This document shows positions 1 through 7,603 of a stretch of DNA of 64,000 nucleotides, in pieces. Location of the stretch: the NCBI RefSeq assembly GCF_000235445.1, contig NZ_JH378830.1, positions 218,967 to 282,966 on the forward strand, written 5' to 3'. The DNA comes from Johnsonella ignava ATCC 51276. GTDB lineage: Bacteria > Bacillota > Clostridia > Lachnospirales > Lachnospiraceae. Position 1 is the first letter of the stretch; every line of letters starts with the position of its first letter. Position numbers and translations under genes: made by a program. A model generated the notes under the pieces. The model did no database searches. It was not told the DNA's origin and was given only the letters and a program-made list of their open reading frames with translations.

Positions 1-1
1 T

Positions 2-61
2 CATCCGCATGATATACATATTACTAAGGAGGCTCCTAATTATTCAATTGATGATGTATAA
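2..61 (+). CDS. C-terminal tail of an upstream gene (partial)
   Basis: An open frame runs from the window edge to a TAA at 59-61, and its last residues read ITKEAPNYSIDDV. The composition looks like real coding sequence, and the next gene starts 48 bases further on. The piece is too short to identify a family. The alternative is that it is a chance open frame, since only 19 codons are visible. Confidence 0.35.
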   Translation, partial: HPHDIHITKEAPNYSIDDV

Positions 62-108
62 TACTCATTATGGGTTTTTTACTGACGTAAATTAAATTAG
101 GGATAACT

Positions 109-1230
109 ATGAAGGAAAAAAATAATAACAGCGGAAGTATTAAAAATGGAGGTGTTATTGCCGCTGCAGCACTTATTATTATAATATTCGCTGCAGCACT
201 TTTCTTTAATGGAGGGAAAAAAGGAAACAATATTTCTGAGGGTGTGTCAACAAATGCCGGGAGCGGTACGGACAGATCTGAATCCGGTAAAAATGTAAAA
301 AAATCCGGTAAAAAAGGTAATGAACCTCTTGTAGGCAGTGAATTTGCACTTGATACGGCAATTACTGTTATGCTTTACGATTCAGATAATCAGGAGATTT
401 TAGACGGAGCACTTGCACTTTGTTCAAAATATGAAAATATATTTTCAGCGACATTTCCGGAAAGTGAGTTGTATAAGCTTAATCATCGCACTACACAGAC
501 CGTAAAGGTTGACAGTGAACTCGCCTATGTTATAGACAGAGGACTGTATTATTCAAAGCTCAGCGGCGGGGCTTTTGATATAACTATAGAACCGGTTAAA
601 AAACTTTGGGATTTTAAGGCAGAAAAACCAAGTTTGCCTGATGAGGGAAAACTGTCTGAAGCACTTGGTAAAGTAGGTTATGAAAATGTTGAAGTAAATC
701 AGGATACCGTTACATTTAAAGATCCTGATACAAGTATTGATTTAGGAGCTATTGCCAAGGGATATATAGCTGACAGAATTAAGGAATATTTGGTTGAAAG
801 GGGAGTAAAGAGTGCCATAATAAATCTTGGCGGCAATGTATTATGTATAGGCAGGAAACCGAACGGTTCGGATTTTGTTATAGGTCTTCAAAGACCCTTT
901 TCTGAAAGTGTTTTTGAAACAATTGTTGTAAATGACATTTCCGTGGTTACTTCAGGTGTATATGAAAGGTATTTTACATATAACGGCAAAAATTATCATC
1001 ATATATTAAATCCTGCTGACGGATATCCATATGATAACGGAGTTTTAGGCGTGAGTATAGTATGTAAAAATTCTATTGATGCAGATGCATTAAGCACTAC
1101 ATGTTTTTCACTTGGTGCAGAAAAGGGTATTGAACTGCTTGATTCAATACCTGATGCATATGGCTTTTTTATACTTGATGATTATAGTATTAAATATTCA
1201 AAGGGCACAGAGGATTTAATTGCAAAATGA
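109..1230 (+). CDS. apbE: FAD:protein FMN transferase (ApbE family)
   Basis: The 373-residue protein has an N-terminal membrane anchor (about residues 15-34) followed by a Lys/Ser-rich linker and an ApbE domain. Family landmarks are visible: SGGAFDITIEPVKKLWDF near residues 146-163, the DLGAIAKGYIADR motif near 210-222, and INLGGNV near 238. ApbE proteins transfer FMN from FAD onto Thr/Ser of extracytoplasmic redox proteins such as RnfG/NqrC-type FMN-binding domains. No lipobox Cys is present, so the anchor is probably an uncleaved helix. The stop overlaps the next start as ATGA (1227-1230), so it is translationally coupled to the GtrA-like gene. The FMN acceptor protein is not in the window. 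Confidence 0.93.
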   Translation: MKEKNNNSGSIKNGGVIAAAALIIIIFAAALFFNGGKKGNNISEGVSTNAGSGTDRSESGKNVKKSGKKGNEPLVGSEFALDTAITVMLYDSDNQEILDGALALCSKYENIFSATFPESELYKLNHRTTQTVKVDSELAYVIDRGLYYSKLSGGAFDITIEPVKKLWDFKAEKPSLPDEGKLSEALGKVGYENVEVNQDTVTFKDPDTSIDLGAIAKGYIADRIKEYLVERGVKSAIINLGGNVLCIGRKPNGSDFVIGLQRPFSESVFETIVVNDISVVTSGVYERYFTYNGKNYHHILNPADGYPYDNGVLGVSIVCKNSIDADALSTTCFSLGAEKGIELLDSIPDAYGFFILDDYSIKYSKGTEDLIAK

Positions 1231-1667
1231 TTAAAAAAATTGTTGATAAGGTATGGGATTTAATAAAGAAGTTTACAAATAGAGAAACAGTTATGTACCT
1301 TATTTTTGGAGTATTAACTACGATAGCCGACTGGATTACATATCTTAAGCTTGAACCGACAGGACTTTCGGCTTCAACCAGAAGTTCACTGTCATGGTGT
1401 GTGGCAGTACTGCTTGCATTTATTACAAATAAAATTTTTGTTTTTGAAAGTATGAACTTTAAAGCAGGATTTGTTTTAAAGGAATTTATCTCATTTGTAT
1501 CTTCAAGGCTTGCAACGCTTGCGTTTACATGGCTCGGAACGTTTATATTTGCAGAGAAACTTGGTATAAATGATTGGTTTGTAAAGGCTGTTTTAATGTG
1601 TATAGTTATAATACTTAATTATATTTTAAGCAAAGTCTTTATTTTCAATAAAAAGAGCCAGGATTAA
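1227..1667 (+). CDS. GtrA family membrane protein
   Basis: The 146-residue protein has four predicted membrane helices and the GtrA-like start YLIFGVLTTIADWITY, followed by a conserved-looking FITNKIFVFES segment after the second helix and a C-terminal YILSKVFIF. GtrA-type proteins are thought to move undecaprenyl-phosphate-linked sugars across the membrane for surface polysaccharide glycosylation. The gene overlaps apbE by four bases and lies 24 bases before a YfhO-like gene, which also fits a cell-envelope glycosylation role. The family assignment is good; the substrate cannot be told. Confidence 0.85.
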   Translation: MIKKIVDKVWDLIKKFTNRETVMYLIFGVLTTIADWITYLKLEPTGLSASTRSSLSWCVAVLLAFITNKIFVFESMNFKAGFVLKEFISFVSSRLATLAFTWLGTFIFAEKLGINDWFVKAVLMCIVIILNYILSKVFIFNKKSQD

Positions 1668-1691
1668 AAAATTGGCAAGGGATTATTAACA

Positions 1692-4463
1692 ATGTATAAT
1701 GATAGCTCAATAAATATAAAACATCATTCTAAAAAAAATAGTAATGTATTATGGTTTGATGATACACATGGACTTATACTGTCCTTTGTCATTCCTGTTG
1801 TTATAATGCTTATAATTCTTATACAGAGAAAAATCTTTCCTTTCGGTGAAAACAGTTTTATGAGGACGGATATGTACCATCAGTATGTACCGTTCTTTTC
1901 TGAGTTCAGATATAAGCTTACCACCGGTCAGAGTCTTTTATACAGCTGGGATGTAGGCATGGGTGTAAATTTCCCGGCTTTATATGCATATTATCTTGCA
2001 AGTCCTTTAAACTGGCTTGTTGTGCTGTGCCCTGAAAACAGTATAATTGAATTTGTTACAGGTATGATAATATTTAAAATAGGATTATGCGGCTTAAGCT
2101 TTTCCTATTATTTAAAAAAACACAGCAAAAATCCGGGATTTGGAATAGTATTTTTCGGTATATTTTATGCACTTTCAGGTTATATGGCGGCATATAACTG
2201 GAATATAATGTGGCTTGACTGTATAGTTTTATTTCCTATGGTATGTCTTGGGCTTGAAAATATAGTCAACAAAAAAAGCGGGCTTTTATATGTAATAAGT
2301 CTAGGTATATGTATATGTTCAAATTATTATATATCAATAATGATATGTATGTTTATGATAATTTACTATATAATGCTGCTTATTTTAAAGGGAAAACAGA
2401 GTATATCCGATTTTATAAGGTCTGCACTGAGTTTTGGCATATATTCAATATGTGCGGGAGGTATGTCGGCAGCAATACTGCTTCCTGAGATTTATGCTCT
2501 ACGGCATACAGCCTCAGGTGAGTTTGATTTTCCAGATGTATTTAACTCATATTTTTCAATATTTGATATGTTTGCGAGGCATATGGGAAATGTTGAAATA
2601 GAGATAGGGCTTGACCATTGGCCTAACATATACTGCGGTGTGGCAGTAATCATGTTTATGTTTTTGTATTTAAATAATGCAGAAATTAAACTAAAGGAAA
2701 AGGCAGTGTATATAACCGCCTCAGTTTTTATGCTTGCAGGCTTTTCAATAAATGTTCTTGACTATATGTGGCACGGACTGCATTTTCCGAATTCGCTTCC
2801 TGCAAGGCAGAGCTTTATATATATATTCCTTGTACTATTTATGTCTTACAGGGTTTATGATAAGCTTGGAGCAAATACATTAAAACAGGTAGGCAGAGCC
2901 TTTCTTATGAGTATGGCATTTATATTGCTGTGTCAGAAGCTGGTACCTGAGGAGGAAAATTTCCATTTTATGGTATACTACGGGGCGATGATTTTTACAG
3001 CACTGTATGCACTTATTATATATCTTTCAAAGCAGGGGTTTGTAAATCCGAATATAATTTTATTTGCCGCTTTTACAATAGTTTCAATTGAGGCGGCTGT
3101 TAATACGGTTATTACAAGTGTAGCAACTACAAGCAGGAGTGCATATACAGATGACAATGCCGATATAAAAAATCTTGTTAAGGAAATTAAGGCTGAGGAT
3201 AAAGACTTTTACCGTTTTGATAAAACTGCAAGAAAAACAAAAAATGACGGGGCATGGCTTAATTTCCATTCTGCTTCAATATTTTCATCAACGGCAAATG
3301 CGGATTTAACTGATTTTTTAAAAAGTATGGGCTGTGAAGCTTCTACAAATGCATATTCAATTAACGGCGCAACACCTCTTGTTGACAGCCTTCTTTCAAT
3401 AAAATATGCTATGTACCAGCTGCAGCCTTCAAATCCGGAGTTAAGGTATATATCAATATCGGGCACAACATATCTGTATGAAAATCCCTTTGTGCTTCCT
3501 CTTGGATATATGCTGCCTGATAATTTTGAAGAAAACTGGCTTTTAGATGCTCCAAACCCTGCGGATGTTCAAAATGATATATCTGAGGTACTTCAGGTTC
3601 CTCCTGTGCTTGATAGGGTTGACGGCGAGATTGCCGGGAATACATATACTTTTACACCGGACATTAAAGGTATCTATTATGTATATATTAATAATAAAAA
3701 TATAAAAGATGTTGAGGTAAAGACCTCAGATACGGGAGAACCCAGGGAATTTAATGATGTAAACAGGGGTTATCTGATTGAGCTTGGTAACTGTGAAGCA
3801 GGTGTTGATGTAACATTAAGCACTGATGAAACCGATAAAGTTATGGATGCAATTGTATACAGGTTTAATTATAATGCTCTTAGGGAAATTTACAATATAT
3901 TTTCACAAAATCCTATGACAATTGTCAGATATACTTCAAGACGTGTAACAGGCAGTATTAATGCACCGCAAGCCGGTGTTATGATGACATCAATTCCTTA
4001 TGACAGCGGGTGGAAAATACATGTTGACGGAAAGCTGCAGTCTGCCAGAAAAGGATATAATGCTTTTATTTCTTTAAATCTTGCTCAAGGTGAACATACC
4101 ATAGATATGGTATATGAGCCTGAGGGACTTAGGATGGGGTGGGCAGTTACGCTTGCATCACTTTTTGTAATTACATGCAGCGTAGCAGGAAGCCGTGTTA
4201 TAAAATCATTTAATAAAGAAGATGCTGCACTTAAACGTTTTTTTGCAAGAAATAATATAAATCATAAATTTTTGAAAAAAGATATGATTTCGGATATTGA
4301 AAATTCCGCAAGAAAACTTGTAAATAAAGAACCGTCTATACAAAACGTCGCTACTAAAAATGCTGATGATGTCGATTCTGACTTTGAAATTCTTGATTTT
4401 GATGATTTTGATGACGGGAATTCCAATGATGACGGTGATTCCAATGATTATGACAGTAATTAG
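1692..4463 (+). CDS. YfhO family multi-pass membrane protein
   Basis: The 923-residue protein has about a dozen hydrophobic segments in its first 480 residues, then a soluble extracellular region, one more helix near residue 830, and a very acidic Asp/Asn-rich tail. The early signature RTDMYHQYVPFFSEF (about residue 57) and the LYSWDVGMGVNF stretch are typical of YfhO proteins. These have a GT-C-like fold and glycosylate lipoteichoic acid or other surface polymers using lipid-linked sugar. The acidic tail (DDFDDGNSNDDGDSNDYDSN) is low complexity and probably not part of the enzyme. It sits with a GtrA-like gene, its usual functional partner. Confidence 0.88.
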   Translation: MYNDSSINIKHHSKKNSNVLWFDDTHGLILSFVIPVVIMLIILIQRKIFPFGENSFMRTDMYHQYVPFFSEFRYKLTTGQSLLYSWDVGMGVNFPALYAYYLASPLNWLVVLCPENSIIEFVTGMIIFKIGLCGLSFSYYLKKHSKNPGFGIVFFGIFYALSGYMAAYNWNIMWLDCIVLFPMVCLGLENIVNKKSGLLYVISLGICICSNYYISIMICMFMIIYYIMLLILKGKQSISDFIRSALSFGIYSICAGGMSAAILLPEIYALRHTASGEFDFPDVFNSYFSIFDMFARHMGNVEIEIGLDHWPNIYCGVAVIMFMFLYLNNAEIKLKEKAVYITASVFMLAGFSINVLDYMWHGLHFPNSLPARQSFIYIFLVLFMSYRVYDKLGANTLKQVGRAFLMSMAFILLCQKLVPEEENFHFMVYYGAMIFTALYALIIYLSKQGFVNPNIILFAAFTIVSIEAAVNTVITSVATTSRSAYTDDNADIKNLVKEIKAEDKDFYRFDKTARKTKNDGAWLNFHSASIFSSTANADLTDFLKSMGCEASTNAYSINGATPLVDSLLSIKYAMYQLQPSNPELRYISISGTTYLYENPFVLPLGYMLPDNFEENWLLDAPNPADVQNDISEVLQVPPVLDRVDGEIAGNTYTFTPDIKGIYYVYINNKNIKDVEVKTSDTGEPREFNDVNRGYLIELGNCEAGVDVTLSTDETDKVMDAIVYRFNYNALREIYNIFSQNPMTIVRYTSRRVTGSINAPQAGVMMTSIPYDSGWKIHVDGKLQSARKGYNAFISLNLAQGEHTIDMVYEPEGLRMGWAVTLASLFVITCSVAGSRVIKSFNKEDAALKRFFARNNINHKFLKKDMISDIENSARKLVNKEPSIQNVATKNADDVDSDFEILDFDDFDDGNSNDDGDSNDYDSN

Positions 4464-4517
4464 ATTTACAGTTTAAATAATGGATATTTAATAAAGAGGG
4501 TTAAAAGATTTGATTAA

Positions 4518-4880
4518 ATGAAATTTAAAAAAAATGAGATAATAGTAATACTGTGCATAGCCTGTATATCTCTTGCCTTTGTTATATATTCAAAAACAAA
4601 TGCAAAAAGTGCGGCAACTGCACAGCTTACATATACATATAAATATGATGACGGAAGCGGCAGAACTGAAAAAAGAGAGGTTGATATACCCCTTAATAAA
4701 AATAAAACCTATGATTTTCAAAGCATGGATTATACTATACACATAGATGTAAAGGACGGGGCTGCCGCTTTTGTAAACAGCCCCTGTCCTGATCATAAAT
4801 GTGAACATTACGGATATTTAAAACAGTCCGGAGAAAGTGCAGTATGCCTTCCGGCAAGAGCTGTTTTAGTTGTAAAATAA
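4518..4880 (+). CDS. NusG domain II-containing protein
   Basis: The 120-residue protein has an N-terminal membrane helix (residues 7-25) and an extracytoplasmic domain ending in CPDHKCEHYGYLKQSGES followed by CLPARAVLVV. This Cys pattern is the NusG domain II signature of a secreted family found beside ApbE, heptaprenyl diphosphate synthase subunits and Rnf-type genes in Clostridia. Here apbE is three genes upstream on the same strand. It converges on fumC with only nine bases between the stops. Its biochemical role is not known to me. Confidence 0.85.
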   Translation: MKFKKNEIIVILCIACISLAFVIYSKTNAKSAATAQLTYTYKYDDGSGRTEKREVDIPLNKNKTYDFQSMDYTIHIDVKDGAAAFVNSPCPDHKCEHYGYLKQSGESAVCLPARAVLVVK

Positions 4881-4889
4881 AATATTTGT

Positions 4890-6302
4890 TTATACCATTT
4901 CTTCGGGTTTAAATACCTCATCAAATCTTTCACCGCTTAAAAAACCTAGCTTTATGCATGCCGCCCTTAGTGAAATCCCTTCATTAAAGGCGGTTTTTGC
5001 AGTTGTGGCTGCATTATCATAGCCTATATATGGGCTTAAACAGGTTACAAGCATAAGTGAATTGTGAAGATTTGAGTTCATCTTTTCTTTATTTGCTTTA
5101 ATTCCCGTGCAGCAGTTCCTGTCAAATGAGTCAATTGAATCGGTTAAAAGCCTTACTGACTGTAAAAAATTATAGATAATCACCGGCATGCATACATTAA
5201 GTTCAAAATTGCCCTGTGCCGCTGCAAATCCGACCGCAGTATCATTTGCCATAACTTGTATGGAAGTCATACATACCGCCTCACACTGGGTAGGATTGAC
5301 TTTTCCGGGCATTATTGAGCTTCCGGGTTCGTTGGCAGGTATGGTTATCTCTCCAATACCGCATCTTGGACCGCTTGAAAGCCAGCGTATATCATTTGCT
5401 ATTTTGAAAAGATCACATGCAAGTGCTTTAAGTGCTGAGTGTGTAAATACAATCTCATCTTTTGAAGTGAGTGAGTGGAATTTATTTTTTGAAGGTACAA
5501 AAGTCTTTCCGGTAAGTTTTGAAAGTTCCTGTGCTACAATTTTATCAAAAAATTTCGGAGAATTTACACCTGTACCTACTGCCGTACCGCCAAGTGCTAT
5601 TTCTTTAAGATATTTGAGACTGGAGTTTATAAGCTGTTTGTCTCTTTCCAGAGAGCTCCTCCATCCGCTTATTTCCTGTGAAAATAAAATAGGTGTAGCA
5701 TCTTGCAGATGTGTTCGACCTGATTTTATAATTCCGGCATTTTCCTTTTCAAGTTTTTTGAATGTTTTTATAAGATGCTCAAGCTTTAATATAAGATGGT
5801 CTTCGATTTCAAGTACTGCTGCTATATGCATTGCAGTAGGGAAAGTATCATTTGAACTTTGAGATTTATTTACATCATCATTCGGATGGAGTATATTTTT
5901 GCCTTCCTTTGAATTTACAATTATTGATATCACTTCATTAAGATTCATATTTGTCTGGGTTCCGCTGCCTGTTTGCCATACTGAAAGAGGAAAATTATCA
6001 TTAAGTTTTCCTGATGCGATATCATCACATACATCAGATATACATTTACATTTAAACTTATCAATTAAACCCAGCTTGAAATTTGCAATTGCAGCTGCTT
6101 TTTTGATGTGTGAATATGCTTTTATAAATTCAACAGGCATTTTTTCACTGCCTATTCTAAAATTATCAAGACTTTTTTGAGTTTGTGTCCCCCAGTAAAC
6201 ATTTTGAATATCTATTTTTTTTTCATATTCTATATAATTTTTATTTTTTTTGATTTCAGCTTCTTTATTAAATGTAAAATCCGGGTTATCGTTTTTTTTC
6301 AT
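4890..6302 (-). CDS. fumC: Class II fumarate hydratase
   Basis: The enzyme interconverts fumarate and malate. Visible motifs are WGTQTQKSLDNFRIG (about residues 37-51), SGTQTNMNLNEVIS (near 112) and the superfamily signature GSSIMPGKVNPTQCEA (near 325-340). The residues following that signature (NFELNVCMPV) and the closing GFLSGERFDEVFKPEEMV are fumarase-like rather than aspartase-like. The N-terminus is about 20 residues longer than in typical FumC and rich in Lys and Asn; no internal Met offers a shorter start. Fumarate is also the by-product of argininosuccinate lyase, encoded further along. Confidence 0.92.
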   Translation of the reverse strand: MKKNDNPDFTFNKEAEIKKNKNYIEYEKKIDIQNVYWGTQTQKSLDNFRIGSEKMPVEFIKAYSHIKKAAAIANFKLGLIDKFKCKCISDVCDDIASGKLNDNFPLSVWQTGSGTQTNMNLNEVISIIVNSKEGKNILHPNDDVNKSQSSNDTFPTAMHIAAVLEIEDHLILKLEHLIKTFKKLEKENAGIIKSGRTHLQDATPILFSQEISGWRSSLERDKQLINSSLKYLKEIALGGTAVGTGVNSPKFFDKIVAQELSKLTGKTFVPSKNKFHSLTSKDEIVFTHSALKALACDLFKIANDIRWLSSGPRCGIGEITIPANEPGSSIMPGKVNPTQCEAVCMTSIQVMANDTAVGFAAAQGNFELNVCMPVIIYNFLQSVRLLTDSIDSFDRNCCTGIKANKEKMNSNLHNSLMLVTCLSPYIGYDNAATTAKTAFNEGISLRAACIKLGFLSGERFDEVFKPEEMV

Positions 6303-6499
6303 AAAATTTATTATTTTTTATAAAATCCTTTCTGTAATTTTGAATTAATCCTCTTTAAGTATAGCAGATATTGTGATTTAGTGAAACCGTTAGTATTTAA
6401 AAGTATCGTTAAGGACTTAATATAAGATATTTTTTGCATAAATGGCATAATTATATAACATTCATTAAAAAAAGATTAAAAAAAAATTACAAAAGGATA

Positions 6500-6528
6500 T
6501 TGCAACATGGCTTTAATTGTAGTATCAT
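6500..6528 (+). promoter_or_regulatory. Putative sigma-A promoter for the 6594 gene
   Basis: A TTGCAA box at 6500-6505 and TATCAT at 6523-6528 are separated by 17 bases. They lie about 65 bases upstream of the next start codon, which has a strong TGGGGGT ribosome site. The rest of the 6303-6593 intergenic stretch is A/T-rich and shows nothing else I can name. Confidence 0.45.
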
Positions 6529-6593
6529 CTATATAGATGTCTGCTGAAGATTTATTGCAGGCTGACTCTTAGACTTTATTTTGGGGGTATGAT

Positions 6594-7562
6594 ATGGATG
6601 TTTTAGTACAGTTTTACTCAAACAGCAAATTGAGGAATATGATAGGAGAGATAGTGCTTAAAATCGCCGGAGGACTTATATTGCTGTTTGTACTCATGAA
6701 TGTGATAAATAACAATATTCCTGCGGTTAAAGAATTAGTTGCTTACTTTAGAAATAACCAGATAACGGTACTTATAAAGCAGGAGCCCTACTGGTTGTAT
6801 GACTCGGGAGCTTGGACTTTTTTGACAAGGATTATAGGTGAGGCTGGGCTTGTTGTAATTGCCTTAAAGATATTTTACTGGGTTGGTGAGTCTCATGACT
6901 GGGTATATATAAAAACTGCCGTTCCGTTCCTTATAGGTTTTAATGCAGGGCTTGAAGGGTCTGTAAATGTAAGTATAATTATATTTGCCATTATTGCGGC
7001 AGTAATCGGGGCTTTAATGCTTGATACAGGAAACGGATTTAATGTTGAAGCAATGGAAGATATGCCTATACATGCAATTATAGGCGGAACATTAATAGCA
7101 CTTCACAATATTATACTGTCTATACTTTCAGGTGCAATAGCTTCAAGGGCGGTTCATCTGTTTGGAAATATGTTTGAAAAGAGAAATCTTGATACTATAA
7201 AAGCTATGCTTGGGCTGAATTTCGGCATTGTAATGCAGGTAGTTATGATTATAATTGCAGTATTTTTAAGCGCCGTAATACTTAAGGTGCCTGCCGGTCA
7301 TTATGAAGCATCGGCATGGGATTATAATGATGATATAATAAAGACGGGAGTATTTGTTTTTCTTGCTTTTATTGTATATGCACTTGTTAAAGCGAGGGTG
7401 CCGCTGCTTGCCGCATCAATACCCATAGGGATATTATTTTATCTTTCAAGTCCTTTATACCTGGCAGGAGCGGTTCTTTTAAGAGTTGCTGTAAACATGG
7501 AAGGTGCAGGGCAGGATGAGATGGAACCTGATGATTATAATGTTTATCGTCGTCGGCGCTAA
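6594..7562 (+). CDS. Unrecognised multi-pass membrane protein
   Basis: The 322-residue protein has about seven or eight hydrophobic segments (roughly 20-43, 74-93, 100-118, 124-142, 152-180, 205-232, 248-268 and 270-296) and a short charged, Arg-rich tail ending VYRRRR. I do not recognise the family. The segments between helices contain Gly and acidic residues (for example GFNAGLEGSVN and DTGNGFNVEAMEDMP), which could suggest a transporter or channel, but this is inference. It lies 41 bases before the Tet(M)-like/NYN gene on the same strand and may share its transcript. Confidence 0.75.
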   Translation: MDVLVQFYSNSKLRNMIGEIVLKIAGGLILLFVLMNVINNNIPAVKELVAYFRNNQITVLIKQEPYWLYDSGAWTFLTRIIGEAGLVVIALKIFYWVGESHDWVYIKTAVPFLIGFNAGLEGSVNVSIIIFAIIAAVIGALMLDTGNGFNVEAMEDMPIHAIIGGTLIALHNIILSILSGAIASRAVHLFGNMFEKRNLDTIKAMLGLNFGIVMQVVMIIIAVFLSAVILKVPAGHYEASAWDYNDDIIKTGVFVFLAFIVYALVKARVPLLAASIPIGILFYLSSPLYLAGAVLLRVAVNMEGAGQDEMEPDDYNVYRRRR

Positions 7563-7603
7563 CTGTTTATAAGTGGGCTTGTGAGGTAATTAAAGGAGGA
7601 TTT

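Noticed and set aside
36..230. Minus-strand frame over the apbE start
   Set aside because: It is a low-complexity shadow of the apbE membrane helix with no ribosome site.
4401..4463. Repeat expansion at the YfhO-like C-terminus
   Set aside because: The Asp/Asn-rich codons are low complexity, but I see no clean repeat unit long enough to call.
5188..5862. 224-residue plus-strand frame inside fumC
   Set aside because: It is antisense to a fully conserved enzyme and shows no ribosome site or family features.
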